A DNA stretch of 45,050 bases, taken from NCBI GenBank assembly GCA_045648785.1, contig JAZROP010000019.1, positions 1 to 45,050 of the forward strand, read 5' to 3'. Positions 14,900 through 23,552 of this stretch are shown here, piece by piece. The notes under the pieces were generated by a model. The model was not told where the DNA came from and did no database searches. It was given only the letters and a program-made list of their open reading frames with translations. This DNA is from RGIG7450 sp045648785. GTDB taxonomy: Bacteria > Bacillota > Clostridia > RUG12999. Made by a program: the position numbers and the translations under genes. Numbering within the stretch: the stretch's first letter is position 1; each line of letters starts with the position of its first letter.

Positions 14900-16030
14900 A
14901 TGTTTAAAGAACTTGAAGGAAAATATTATGAGGAGCTTCTGAAGCTCCACCGAGAACTTTGTTTGATTCCTGCACCTTCACATTTTGAGGATGAGAGAGC
15001 GTCGTATGTTTTAAAATATTTAAAAGATGCAGGCATTGACAATGCATACATAGACGAAGCAAAAAATGTAATCTGCACACTTGGTAAACCGAGCGAAAAA
15101 ATAATTGTGTTTATGGCACATACAGATACTGTATTCCCGATGGAAACCCCCCTTAATTATGTGGACGATGGCGAAAAAATCCACTGTCCCGGAGCGGGGG
15201 ATGACACGGGCAGCCTTGCAGGTATGCTTACTTGCGTGAAATATATGGCTGAGCACAATATCGTGCCCGAAAGAACCATTATGTTTGTTGCCAACTCCTG
15301 CGAGGAAGGTCTAGGCAATCTCAAAGGGACACGTCAGCTGTTCAAGGATTTCGGAGATAAAATCGAATACCTTTATACATTTGATGCCAAGCCGAGAAGC
15401 GTTGTCAACAAAAGTGTTGGCTCACACAGATATCAGGTTACGGCTATCACTGAAGGTGGTCATTCTTTCGGCGCCTTCGGCAACCGCAATGCCATAAACG
15501 TTCTGGCGGGCATTATAAATGAGATTTATAAAATCGAAGTTCCCAAAATTGGTGAAAGCCGCACAACCTACAATGTAGGAATTATAAATGGCGGTACAAG
15601 CGTTAATACAATAGCTCAGAATGCTTCAATGCTTTGCGAATACCGTTCGGATAATGTTGAATGTCTCGCGATTATGGAAAAGAAATTCAACGATATATTT
15701 GAAACGGCAAAATCAGAATGTCAGGAACTGAAGGTTGAACTTGTGGGCAACCGTCCCTGTATGAGTAATGATTTGGATATGGATAAGCTACAGGAGATTA
15801 CAAATCGTGCCAAGGCTATTCAGTCAAAGCATTTTGGCGTTGAAGTGAAAGAAAAATCCGGGTCAACCGACTGCAATATTCCTCATTCAATGGCGGTGCC
15901 GGCAGTTGCACTTTCCAACTATAACGGTGGAGGAACCCACACACGGGAAGAATGGGTTGAGAAAGCAAGCTTCAAAGCTGGACTTAAAGTGACAATGGAG
16001 CTTGTTATGACCGAAGGAGGTCTGATGTAA
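14900..16030 (+). CDS. M20-family metallopeptidase
   Basis: A 376-residue co-catalytic zinc peptidase of the M20 clan (PepT/ArgE/DapE-like). First metal motif MAHTDTV with H74 and D76; second GAGDDTGS with D101 bridging; general base region CEEGLGN with E135-E136; the central dimerisation domain begins near residue 175 and THTREEWV near 350 carries the last metal His. Likely a cytoplasmic di- or tripeptidase or amidohydrolase; the exact substrate is unknown. The start follows AAGGAGA. The CapA gene begins directly after its stop, and the two should act together or at least be coexpressed. Confidence 0.9.
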   Translation: MFKELEGKYYEELLKLHRELCLIPAPSHFEDERASYVLKYLKDAGIDNAYIDEAKNVICTLGKPSEKIIVFMAHTDTVFPMETPLNYVDDGEKIHCPGAGDDTGSLAGMLTCVKYMAEHNIVPERTIMFVANSCEEGLGNLKGTRQLFKDFGDKIEYLYTFDAKPRSVVNKSVGSHRYQVTAITEGGHSFGAFGNRNAINVLAGIINEIYKIEVPKIGESRTTYNVGIINGGTSVNTIAQNASMLCEYRSDNVECLAIMEKKFNDIFETAKSECQELKVELVGNRPCMSNDLDMDKLQEITNRAKAIQSKHFGVEVKEKSGSTDCNIPHSMAVPAVALSNYNGGGTHTREEWVEKASFKAGLKVTMELVMTEGGLM

Positions 16031-17311
16031 ATGAAATTTACTGCGGCAGGGGATGCCTGCATACAGAGAAGAATTCCGGAGGATTATGATGGACTTTCCG
16101 AGCTGAAAAGTTTTATCAATCGCGGTGATGCAAAATTTTTCAATTTTGAAACCACCGTTAACAAAGATTGCTACGGCGCAAATGTCAGCGGCGGTACCTG
16201 GCTGAGAACTTCTCCCGAAGTGCTTGAAGATACAAAATGTTTCGGATTCAATATGACAACCGTCTGCAACAATCATAGCTTCGACTTTGGTTTTGACGGG
16301 ATTTTGCAGACAATAGAATATCTTGATAAATCGGGATATGTTCACGCCGGAGCAGGCAGAAACTTAAACGAAGCGGCAGCTCCCAAGTATCTTGACCTGC
16401 CCAGTGGCAGAGTAGCACTCATTGCCTGCTCAACATCTTTTTCGCCCGAAGCTCCGGCAGGATATCAGTCACGCAGACTTCCCGGGAGACCGGGAATCAA
16501 CGCTCTGCGCACAAAACAGACGGTGGTTGTCAGCGGTGAAGAGCTAGAAGTTTTAAAATCCATTGCAGAAAAAACAGGCGTAAATGCCAAAAATGATATA
16601 ATCAGAAAAGAAGGTTATCTGCCTACACTGAGTGGTGACAGCTTTGAATTTGGTACAATTTCTTTCAAAACGGGAGAAAAGGACGGCCTTGAAAATAAAA
16701 TCAACTCTGCCGATATGGCAAGAATTGAAAGTATGATTGAGGAAGCAAAATTCCAGGCGGATTATGTAATTCTGTCGGTGCACTCACATCAGATTGAGGG
16801 CGGTGCAAAAGAAGTTGTGCCGGAATTTTTGAAAGAGCTTGCAAGACATGCGGTTGATTGCGGTGCACATGCGGTAATTGGTCACGGTCCGCATCTGCTG
16901 AGGCCTATGGAAATCTATAAAGGCAAACCAATTTTCTATTCGCTGGGCGATTTTATGCTTCAGCTTGAAAATATTGAGTGTGCACCTGAGGATTATTACA
17001 TAAAACAGGGAATGACCTCGGATACAAATCTTTATCAGCTTTTTAAAAAGCGCACACACAATTTTACGAAAAGTCTGCAGTCACAGAAAGTTATGCTTGA
17101 AGCGGTTATACCTTACTTTGAATTTGACGGTGAAAAGCTTGTTAGTCTTGAATTTATGCCCATTGAGCTTGGTCACGGCATGAAACACTCGCAGGTAGGT
17201 CTGCCGAGATTTGATAAGTCAGGCGATATTATAAACAGATTTGCCGAAATGTGTAAAGGATACGGTATCCAAATGAAAATTGAAAATGGTATTGGAAAAG
17301 TGGCGTTATAA
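16031..17311 (+). CDS. CapA-family protein (PGA_cap metallophosphatase fold)
   Basis: A 426-residue protein of the CapA family, related to the poly-gamma-glutamate synthesis protein CapA/PgsA and built on a calcineurin-like fold. Motifs in order: AAGDACI (5-11), FNFETTV (37-43), CNNHSFDFG (78-86), SVHSHQIEGG (near 255), IGHGPHLLRPMEIYKGKPIF (near 285-304), SLGDFM. No signal peptide or membrane anchor is seen, unlike CapA of capsule operons. Its start lies immediately after the M20 stop, with its ribosome binding site inside the M20 gene. CapB/CapC partners are absent, so polyglutamate synthesis is not supported; a hydrolase role is more likely. Confidence 0.85.
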   Translation: MKFTAAGDACIQRRIPEDYDGLSELKSFINRGDAKFFNFETTVNKDCYGANVSGGTWLRTSPEVLEDTKCFGFNMTTVCNNHSFDFGFDGILQTIEYLDKSGYVHAGAGRNLNEAAAPKYLDLPSGRVALIACSTSFSPEAPAGYQSRRLPGRPGINALRTKQTVVVSGEELEVLKSIAEKTGVNAKNDIIRKEGYLPTLSGDSFEFGTISFKTGEKDGLENKINSADMARIESMIEEAKFQADYVILSVHSHQIEGGAKEVVPEFLKELARHAVDCGAHAVIGHGPHLLRPMEIYKGKPIFYSLGDFMLQLENIECAPEDYYIKQGMTSDTNLYQLFKKRTHNFTKSLQSQKVMLEAVIPYFEFDGEKLVSLEFMPIELGHGMKHSQVGLPRFDKSGDIINRFAEMCKGYGIQMKIENGIGKVAL

Positions 17312-17312
17312 A

Positions 17313-17360
17313 GAACCCCCCCGACAAACGGCGATTGGTCTTAGGGAGAAATCGGTTCCC
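17313..17360. repeat. dispersed hairpin repeat, copy R2
   Basis: Shares GGCGATTGGTCTTAGGGA with R1 and R3. CGATT (17332-17336) pairs with AATCG (17350-17354) around the core. A GAAC-run-GA flank (17313-17324) also occurs at R1 (1744-1754). It starts one base past the capA stop. Confidence 0.75.
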
Positions 17361-17390
17361 AAACCATATTTTTAGTTTATACTATTTCAA

Positions 17391-17424
17391 AAATCACGGT
17401 AATACGTCAGTATTACCGTGATTT
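17391..17424. terminator. bidirectional terminator between capA and PPi-PFK
   Basis: A perfect 15-bp stem (17391-17405 with 17410-17424) around GTCA, with A/T flanks on both sides; it separates two convergent genes. Confidence 0.85.
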
Positions 17425-17462
17425 AATTCTTTGTATAATTCTAAAAATCTCAGGCTTTAAAA

Positions 17463-18677
17463 TTATCTTTTCATATATACGGGAATTCCGTTTTCTGTTT
17501 TGAGCTTTGGTTCGCCCATGATGAGGGGACGGAGATATGTAATCATGTCTTCTGTGAGGTCATTTCCGTTAACAATCCACTCAGAGGGAACAACTCTTTC
17601 GCCGTTGGCGATTTTGCTAATTTCCTTAGCTTTAATTTCAATTTTATAAGGAGCATCGGAAACTCTTTCAAAAGCCATCATCATACCGGTGCCGCCATTT
17701 TCTGCTTCTTTAACTGCACACTGACCAACTGTGAAAGCTTCGCTTACATCTGTTTCGGAAGTGAAATGTGCTGCACAACGCTGGCTTACATTAATTTCAA
17801 CGCCTCTTGCTTTGTAACCCAGTTTTTCACGAACAAGGTTTTCAAGAACTTTTGCAGTACCACTTAAGTTTTTGTGACCGAATACATCAGTAAGACCGCT
17901 TGATGCAGCTTCACAGACATATGTTCCGTCGGAATATTTAATGCCCTCACTTACAGCAACGATAATGTTATTAACACCAGATGAATTAAGAGCTTTAATG
18001 TCGTTTAAGAATTTTTCGTCGTCAAAATCTGCTTCGGGAAGGTAGATAAGATGAGGAGCTTTAAAAAGCTCGTTTCTTGCGAGGATTGAAGCTGCTGTCA
18101 GCCATCCTGCGTTTCTGCCCATGATTTCAACAATTGTTACGGAGTTTAAATTGTAAACATCGCTGTCAATACCAATTTCGCGCACAGTTGTTGCAATATA
18201 TTTTGCAGCAGAACCAAAGCCGGGGGTGTGGTCTGTTTCGGTCAGGTCATTGTCAACAGTTTTGGGAACACCAATGATGTTAATGTCATAACCGATTTTT
18301 TTAGCATATGCGGAAAGCTTGTCAACCGTATCCATAGAATCGTTTCCGCCTATGTAGAAGAAATAGCCGATGTTATTTCTTGTAAAAATATCAAAAACAT
18401 TTTTATAAAAAGCATCGTCGTCTATTGCGGGAAGTTTGAAACGGCATGAGCCGAGAAAAGAAGAGGGGGTGTGTTTTAAAATTTCAGCATCCTCATCAGT
18501 TTTAAGAATCTCAGCCATATCAAGAAAACGCTCTGCGAGAACGCCTTCAATGCCGTTAACGGCACCATAAACTTTATCAATTTTGTCAGATTTCAGAGCA
18601 GCTGTTGCGACACCGCAAAGTGAGGAGTTGATTACCGCGGTAGGGCCTCCGGACTGACCAACAATACAATTTTTCAT
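17463..18677 (-). CDS. 6-phosphofructokinase, PPi-dependent type
   Basis: A 404-residue glycolytic enzyme of the PFK family. GGNDS (110-114) replaces the ATP-type GGDGS, and PKTVDND (138-144) has Lys139 where ATP enzymes have Gly; these two signs mark the pyrophosphate-using clade, which phosphorylates fructose 6-phosphate reversibly. Further motifs are PGFGSAAKYIA and VEIMGRNAGWLTA. Length is right for the PPi-type group. SD is GGAGAA, nine nucleotides from the start. It is a single-gene unit divergent from the SLH protein. Confidence 0.9.
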   Translation of the reverse strand: MKNCIVGQSGGPTAVINSSLCGVATAALKSDKIDKVYGAVNGIEGVLAERFLDMAEILKTDEDAEILKHTPSSFLGSCRFKLPAIDDDAFYKNVFDIFTRNNIGYFFYIGGNDSMDTVDKLSAYAKKIGYDINIIGVPKTVDNDLTETDHTPGFGSAAKYIATTVREIGIDSDVYNLNSVTIVEIMGRNAGWLTAASILARNELFKAPHLIYLPEADFDDEKFLNDIKALNSSGVNNIIVAVSEGIKYSDGTYVCEAASSGLTDVFGHKNLSGTAKVLENLVREKLGYKARGVEINVSQRCAAHFTSETDVSEAFTVGQCAVKEAENGGTGMMMAFERVSDAPYKIEIKAKEISKIANGERVVPSEWIVNGNDLTEDMITYLRPLIMGEPKLKTENGIPVYMKR

Positions 18678-18728
18678 AAGAATTCTCCAATCTGCCGGAA
18701 AACCGGCGGGTATTATAATAACAACTAT

Positions 18729-18757
18729 ATGATATCACAAAAAATGGAAGTTTTCAA
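18729..18757 (-). promoter_or_regulatory. promoter of the PPi-PFK gene
   Basis: On the minus strand TTGAAA (18757-18752), 17-bp spacer, TATCAT (18734-18729). A second possible pair just downstream, TTGTGA and TATAAT with 17 bp, ends near 18713. A GCCGG-AAAA-CCGGC hairpin (18694-18707) lies in the leader. Confidence 0.65.
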
Positions 18758-18791
18758 GATATATTAAAACTTTTTTCCAGGTCGTTTTTTG

Positions 18792-18820
18792 TTGACTTTG
18801 ACGATAGAAGGTGTTATAAT
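18792..18820 (+). promoter_or_regulatory. promoter of the SLH-HAD-AEC group
   Basis: TTGACT (18792-18797), 17-bp spacer, TATAAT (18815-18820). A small inverted repeat (TTCCACT/AGTGGAA, 18836-18856) follows in the leader. Confidence 0.8.
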
Positions 18821-18872
18821 AAAAATGTATGCGTATTCCACTAATAATAAGTGGAAGAAAGGATGATTTAAT

Positions 18873-20357
18873 ATGAAAAAAACCATATCTTTAATTCTCG
18901 CAATAATAATTTTTTGCATGAGTATGACGGTGAGCGCAGTATCATTTACTGATATTACCAGCAGACATTGGGCATATTCTGCAATCTCCGAACTTGTTTC
19001 AAAGGGAACAATTGGTGGATATACAGATGGTAGTTTCCGTCCGGACAACACAGTTACCCGTGCAGAATTTGTGAAAATGGTCGGTGAGGGGACGACAAAA
19101 AGGGAAAATGATTATGCTGATGTCCCGCAGAGTCACTGGGCATATAAATATGTAATTACATCAGGATTTAAATCTGACAGTCAGAATAATTTCAATCCCG
19201 ACAAGGCTATTACAAGAGCGCAGACAATTGAACTTTTATACAGGCGCTTTGGTAAAGATGGCGTGGAAGCACCTCCGTTTGTACTGAAAGAAGCTGAAAA
19301 ATATGCGGTTGCAAAAGAGGCAATTTCATGGATATATACATATGGAATTTTAGTAGGTGATGATGGTCTTAATTTAAGACTGGGAGATACGCTTACAAGA
19401 GCGGAAGCAGCTGCACTTATAGTAAAAAGCGGAAAAGCTTCGGAAAAGAAGAATTTTGTCAATTTGGTTTCGGAAAATATTTTAAAAAACACAGTTGAAA
19501 GTCTTGGGATTTTTGATGGAAAATACAGCGGCAAAGCAAAGGTTACAAATGCAGAGCTTGCAGAAGCAGCAGCTAAATTTGCAAATAATGCGGATGAGGT
19601 TGATTTTTCTAAATATTCTATTGGTGCGGAAATTGATCACCCCCAATCAAAAGCGCTGTATGTTATGTGTAACTCAAATATAGGGCTTTCTAATTTTACG
19701 ACAACTTTTGCAAATTCAAATGCGAGTTTAGATACAGCAGAAAAGGCAATTAAAAATGCGGCGGAGAGAATTATTTCCGGAACCATTCTTAACAACGCAC
19801 TTATTTATGCTGATGGTGAAAAAAACAAAAGCGAAGCAGTCACACAAAAGGAAATTGTGGCACTTATTGTGCAATATGATGCTGTATTTGGTTCACAGTT
19901 TGTGTACACTACAGAGATTGTAAATGATAAATTTAAAAAAGAAAATGTAGCAATTCAGACTGATGTGAGAAAATATCCACAGAGTTACAAGCAGTTTGGA
20001 GTAATTCTTAAAGGAATTCCACAGGAAGTGTATGATTATCCGATAAAAGGCAGCAAATCTCCAGCACAGCTTTATGATTTTGCAAGAGATTATGCCGAAC
20101 TCTTTATGGTTAAATGTGCAGACTTTGTAAGAGCTGCAGAAGCGGTTTATGGTGCGAAACTGAAAATAGCTTTCTACCCATCCCTTGCATATGAAACAGG
20201 AAATGGTTTTGCATTCAGAGTAAAGGTAACAGCACTCAATTCCACAAAGGTAACCCCGGCTGAAATGTTTGAAGACTGGGTAATTACAAAAGCTAATACA
20301 AAATTGGCGGCAGGAACAGAGTTTTTTGTTGAAATCTTTGTAGATTCCATTGTATAA
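18873..20357 (+). CDS. SLH-domain exported protein with unknown C-terminal domain
   Basis: A 494-residue protein. Residues 1-23 are a signal peptide (MKKTISLILAIIIF, cleavage near VSA). Three SLH domains follow (about 24-65, 82-125 and 145-190; HWAYSAISELVSKGTIGGY is typical), anchoring it to the wall or S-layer. Residues 200-494 match no family I recognise; they include LDTAEKAIKNAAERIISGTI and a later segment rich in aromatic residues and Lys. SD is GAAAGGA. The HAD phosphatase gene starts eight bases after the stop. Unlike the protein at the window start, SLH domains here are N-terminal. Confidence 0.88.
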   Translation: MKKTISLILAIIIFCMSMTVSAVSFTDITSRHWAYSAISELVSKGTIGGYTDGSFRPDNTVTRAEFVKMVGEGTTKRENDYADVPQSHWAYKYVITSGFKSDSQNNFNPDKAITRAQTIELLYRRFGKDGVEAPPFVLKEAEKYAVAKEAISWIYTYGILVGDDGLNLRLGDTLTRAEAAALIVKSGKASEKKNFVNLVSENILKNTVESLGIFDGKYSGKAKVTNAELAEAAAKFANNADEVDFSKYSIGAEIDHPQSKALYVMCNSNIGLSNFTTTFANSNASLDTAEKAIKNAAERIISGTILNNALIYADGEKNKSEAVTQKEIVALIVQYDAVFGSQFVYTTEIVNDKFKKENVAIQTDVRKYPQSYKQFGVILKGIPQEVYDYPIKGSKSPAQLYDFARDYAELFMVKCADFVRAAEAVYGAKLKIAFYPSLAYETGNGFAFRVKVTALNSTKVTPAEMFEDWVITKANTKLAAGTEFFVEIFVDSIV

Positions 20358-20365
20358 AGAGATTT

Positions 20366-21016
20366 ATGTATAAAGGTATAATTTTTGATCTGGATGGTAC
20401 TCTTCTTGATACTATTGAAACCATTGCGTATTATGGCAATATGACTTTGGAAAAGTATGGATTTGAGGCTATTGATACGGAAAAATATAACTACATGGCA
20501 GGAAGAGGAGCAAGAAAGCTTGTGAAAAGCATGCTTGCTGAGTCGGGTAGCTTTGACGATGTTCTTTTTGAAAGAGTGTTTGCGGATTACAATGTTGCAT
20601 ATAATTCTGACGCTCTTTATAAAACAAAGGTTTTTGAAGGAATAGAGGAGCTTTTAACAGCGGCAAAGGAAAAGGGAATAAAGCTTGCCGTTCTGTCAAA
20701 TAAACCCCATAAAGCGACTGTTGATGTAATAAACAGCTTTTTTGAAAAAGACACCTTCGATATTTGTCTGGGCGCAAGGGAGGGCGTTCCCCTCAAACCT
20801 GATCCGGCTCCGGCGCTTGCAGTCGCAAAAGACCTGGGCGTTTTGAGTGATGAATGTATTTATGTTGGGGATACTGATGTGGATATGAAAACGGGCAAGG
20901 GTGCAGGGTTTTATACGGTTGGCGTTCTTTGGGGGTTCAGAGGAGAAAATGAACTCAGAAAAAATGGCGCGGACATAATAGTGTCCAATCCCACAGATAT
21001 TATTAGTTTGTTTTAA
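20366..21016 (+). CDS. HAD-superfamily phosphatase (phosphoglycolate phosphatase-like)
   Basis: A 216-residue cytoplasmic HAD hydrolase. Motif I DLDGTLLDT (8-16, nucleophile D8, acid D10), motif II VLSNKPH with Ser, motif III Lys in LKPDPAP, motif IV YVGDTDVDMK. The cap lies between motifs I and II, as in subfamily IA (Gph/PgmB-like). The usual substrates are small phosphate esters such as phosphoglycolate; not resolvable here. It is close behind the SLH gene and 12 bp ahead of the AEC transporter, so these three are likely cotranscribed. Confidence 0.88.
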   Translation: MYKGIIFDLDGTLLDTIETIAYYGNMTLEKYGFEAIDTEKYNYMAGRGARKLVKSMLAESGSFDDVLFERVFADYNVAYNSDALYKTKVFEGIEELLTAAKEKGIKLAVLSNKPHKATVDVINSFFEKDTFDICLGAREGVPLKPDPAPALAVAKDLGVLSDECIYVGDTDVDMKTGKGAGFYTVGVLWGFRGENELRKNGADIIVSNPTDIISLF

Positions 21017-21028
21017 GAAAGGCGAAAA

Positions 21029-21958
21029 ATGGAAACCTTTTCTACGGCAATTAATCAGGTAATTATTATGTTTGCATTTATGCTTGTGGGATATGTCCTC
21101 CGCAAAAGCGGTAAATTTCCCGACAATGCAAGCAAAATTCTTTCAACAGCTTTGGTATATGTTTGTATGCCCTGCTTATCATTTTCAACACAGGCAAAAA
21201 ATATGACCATTAACAATGTTTTAAATCAGGGAGAAACCATATTTTTTGGATTAATCATTCTTGCTATGGGCTATGTTGTGGCGCTGGTTCTTTCGAAAGT
21301 TTTTGCAAATAATAAGTTTGAAACAGGTGTATATATTTATTCGTTTACTATACCTAATCTTGGATACATGGGATATCCTATGGTTGAAGCAGTGTTTGGA
21401 AGCGAAGCACTTTTTCACATGATGATGTTTGTGCTCCCTATGAATGTTTTCATTTACACAAAGGGAATAGCAATGCTCAGTCCAAATGCATCAAAGGGAT
21501 TGAAAGGATTTATTACAAACCCATCCATTGTTGGGCTTTTTGCAGGGGCGCTTGTTGGTCTTGTCGGAATTAAACTTCCAAAAATTGTTGCAGACATAGC
21601 ATCTTCTGCCTCAGCATGTATGGCACCTATTGCTATGATGATGACGGGTGCGGTTATTGCAGCAAAACCACTTAAAGAGATGCTTAAAGGAATAAAGCCC
21701 TATGTTGCATCGCTGATAAGACTTATTCTTCTGCCACTTATTGCACTTGCTGTATTGATCCTTCTGAAAGTGGATTCGCACATTGTAATTGTGGCTATTG
21801 CAACACTTGCAATGCCACTCGGGCTAAATACGGTTGTATTTCCCGAAGCCTATGGGGGAGATGGCAGACTTGGTGCACGGCTTGCATTGATATCTCACAC
21901 CATGGCGGTTATAACTATTCCAATTGTTTTTGGAACAATCAGCATATTTGTAATATAG
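21029..21958 (+). CDS. AEC-family transporter
   Basis: A 309-residue membrane protein with about ten spans in two halves, of the auxin efflux carrier (AEC) family. Visible features are the start INQVIIMFAFMLVGYVLRKS, the crossover segment FTIPNLGYMGYPMVEAVFG near 108-126, and PLGLNTVVFPEAYGGD near 266-281. Bacterial relatives transport malate, malonate or similar organic acids; the substrate cannot be told. SD AAAGG, 12 bp after the HAD stop, ending in a strong terminator. Confidence 0.88.
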   Translation: METFSTAINQVIIMFAFMLVGYVLRKSGKFPDNASKILSTALVYVCMPCLSFSTQAKNMTINNVLNQGETIFFGLIILAMGYVVALVLSKVFANNKFETGVYIYSFTIPNLGYMGYPMVEAVFGSEALFHMMMFVLPMNVFIYTKGIAMLSPNASKGLKGFITNPSIVGLFAGALVGLVGIKLPKIVADIASSASACMAPIAMMMTGAVIAAKPLKEMLKGIKPYVASLIRLILLPLIALAVLILLKVDSHIVIVAIATLAMPLGLNTVVFPEAYGGDGRLGARLALISHTMAVITIPIVFGTISIFVI

Positions 21959-21971
21959 TATAATAGAATAT

Positions 21972-22002
21972 AAAAAATCCACCCGCATGGGTGGATTTTT
22001 TT
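21972..22002. terminator. bidirectional terminator AEC/ABC transporter
   Basis: A perfect 13-bp stem AAAAAATCCACCC (21972-21984) with GGGTGGATTTTTT (21989-22001) around GCAT. It separates convergent units. A near-identical terminator with the same stem lies behind thiI (27249-27278). Confidence 0.9.
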
Positions 22003-22055
22003 GTAAAACAATCAAGGTTCCAGGGTTACCCGACCGCAATATTTGATTGCGATGA

Positions 22056-22820
22056 CTATTTGTTGAATGAATTTAAAAATGCTTTTGTTCGTTCATTTTT
22101 GGGGTTTTCAAAAACCTCCTTGGGGCTTCCCATTTCGCAGATTACACCATCTGCCATGAAAATTACCTTATCAGATACATTTTTTGCAAATTCCATTTCG
22201 TGAGTTACAATAATCATTGTACTGTCTTTACTTTTGAGACCTTTAATAACCTTTAACACTTCACCGGTAAGCTCAGGGTCAAGTGCGGAAGTAGGCTCAT
22301 CAAAACATAAAATATCCGGATTAAGAGCAAGTGCCCGAGCAATTGCAACGCGCTGTTGCTGACCGCCTGAAAGTTCACACGGATAGTTATAGAGTTTATC
22401 TGAAAGACCAACTCTATCAATGAGGGCAAGTGCTTTTTGCTCAATATTTTCGGGTGTGTCAAATTTCAAAAGTGACGGCGCAAGAGTAATGTTTTTCAGC
22501 ACATTATACTGCGGAAAAAGATTAAATGACTGGAAAACAAGCCCGAAATGAAGACGCATATCCCGAATATGTGAATCGCTCATTTTTTCCTTGTCCGCAC
22601 CATCGTAAATTGTTTCACCATTCACGGCAATGGTTCCGCCCTCGGCAAATTCAAGGAAATTAAGGCATCTGAGCAGGGTTGTTTTGCCGCTGCCCGAAGA
22701 ACCGATTATGGTAAGTACCTCACCTTTTTCAAGAGAAAAATCAATCCCTTTTAAAACTTCAGTTTTTCCAAAGCTTTTTCTTAAACCGTTTACTTCAAGA
22801 ATATTTTCCAACCTACTCAC
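22056..22820 (-). CDS. amino-acid ABC transporter ATP-binding protein
   Basis: A 254-residue ATPase of the polar amino-acid uptake (GlnQ/TcyC) group. Walker A GSSGSGKTTL (40-49), Q-loop near LVFQSFNLFP, signature LSGGQQQRVAIARAL, Walker B ILCFDEPTSALD and switch His in VTHEMEF. It powers import through the permease encoded just upstream, which it overlaps by four bases. The GTG at 22820 gives VSRLENILEV; a TTG at 22811 (MENILEVNGLRKSFG) is better spaced from GGGGGTG and may be the true start. It is the last gene of the operon. Confidence 0.93.
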   Translation of the reverse strand: MSRLENILEVNGLRKSFGKTEVLKGIDFSLEKGEVLTIIGSSGSGKTTLLRCLNFLEFAEGGTIAVNGETIYDGADKEKMSDSHIRDMRLHFGLVFQSFNLFPQYNVLKNITLAPSLLKFDTPENIEQKALALIDRVGLSDKLYNYPCELSGGQQQRVAIARALALNPDILCFDEPTSALDPELTGEVLKVIKGLKSKDSTMIIVTHEMEFAKNVSDKVIFMADGVICEMGSPKEVFENPKNERTKAFLNSFNK

Positions 22821-23473
22821 CCCCTGTAATAATTAAGTTTTTTCTCGATATATCCTGACAGAATGGTAAGCACTCCGCAGAAAATAAGGTAGAATACACC
22901 AGAATAAAACAGAGGCCAGATGAGAGCCTGAGATGTTATAAAATTATTTGCAACGCGAGTAATTTCCACAACAGATATAATTCTTGCAAGAGATGTATCC
23001 TTGATAAGCGTCATTATTTCATTGAAAGTGGGGGGGACAATTCTTTTTACAACCTGCATAAGAACAACTTTAAAGAAAATCTGTGTTTTGGTCATACCAA
23101 GAACCTGACCGGCTTCATATTGTCCTTTGGGAATTGATTCGATGCCGCCTCTAAATATTTCGGAAAAGTAGCAGGCGTAGTTTATAACAAACGCTACCAC
23201 TGCTGCATCCAGTCTGTTTAATGATTCGCCCTGCCATAAAAGTCCGGGGCCAAAGAAAACAAGCATAATCTGAAGCATAAGCGGAGTTCCGCGGATTATC
23301 CATATGAAAATTTTTGTCACCCAGGAAATAGGCTTTATTTTGCTCATTGAGCCAAAAGAAAGCACTAGTCCTAAAGGGAGTGATGCAAGAAGTGTTATAA
23401 CAAATATTATTATGTTAAATTTAAAGCCTTCAAGAAGCTTTAGGCTTACAACACCAAGCTGAGATAAAGTCAT
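22817..23473 (-). CDS. amino-acid ABC transporter permease
   Basis: A 218-residue inner-membrane protein of the HisM/GlnP class with about five spans. The family start (GFKFNIIIFVITLLASLPLGL), IRGTPLMLQIMLVFFGPGL and the EAA loop ESIPKGQYEAGQVLGMTKTQ (contact with the ATPase) are present. A single permease is encoded, so the channel should be a homodimer. It lies 80 bp downstream of the binding-protein gene, across an attenuator hairpin. SD is GAAAGGT. Confidence 0.93.
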   Translation of the reverse strand: MTLSQLGVVSLKLLEGFKFNIIIFVITLLASLPLGLVLSFGSMSKIKPISWVTKIFIWIIRGTPLMLQIMLVFFGPGLLWQGESLNRLDAAVVAFVINYACYFSEIFRGGIESIPKGQYEAGQVLGMTKTQIFFKVVLMQVVKRIVPPTFNEIMTLIKDTSLARIISVVEITRVANNFITSQALIWPLFYSGVFYLIFCGVLTILSGYIEKKLNYYRG

Positions 23474-23497
23474 ATTATTTTACCTTTCAAAACACAC

Positions 23498-23529
23498 GAA
23501 AAACTAAGGCGATACCGCCTTAGTTTTTC
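23498..23529 (-). terminator. attenuator between binding-protein and permease genes
   Basis: A 14-bp stem (23498-23511 with 23516-23529) with A/T-rich ends around ATAC, inside the operon. On the minus strand it ends in TTTTTC, so it is likely a partial terminator (or RNA stabiliser) giving more binding protein than permease. Confidence 0.7.
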
Positions 23530-23552
23530 GCTGATATAAATGTGGTGTTTAA

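Noticed and set aside
16031..17311. Capsule (poly-gamma-glutamate) operon
   Set aside because: Only a CapA-type protein is present, with no membrane anchor and no CapB, CapC or CapE; the M20 neighbour is not a known capsule depolymerase.
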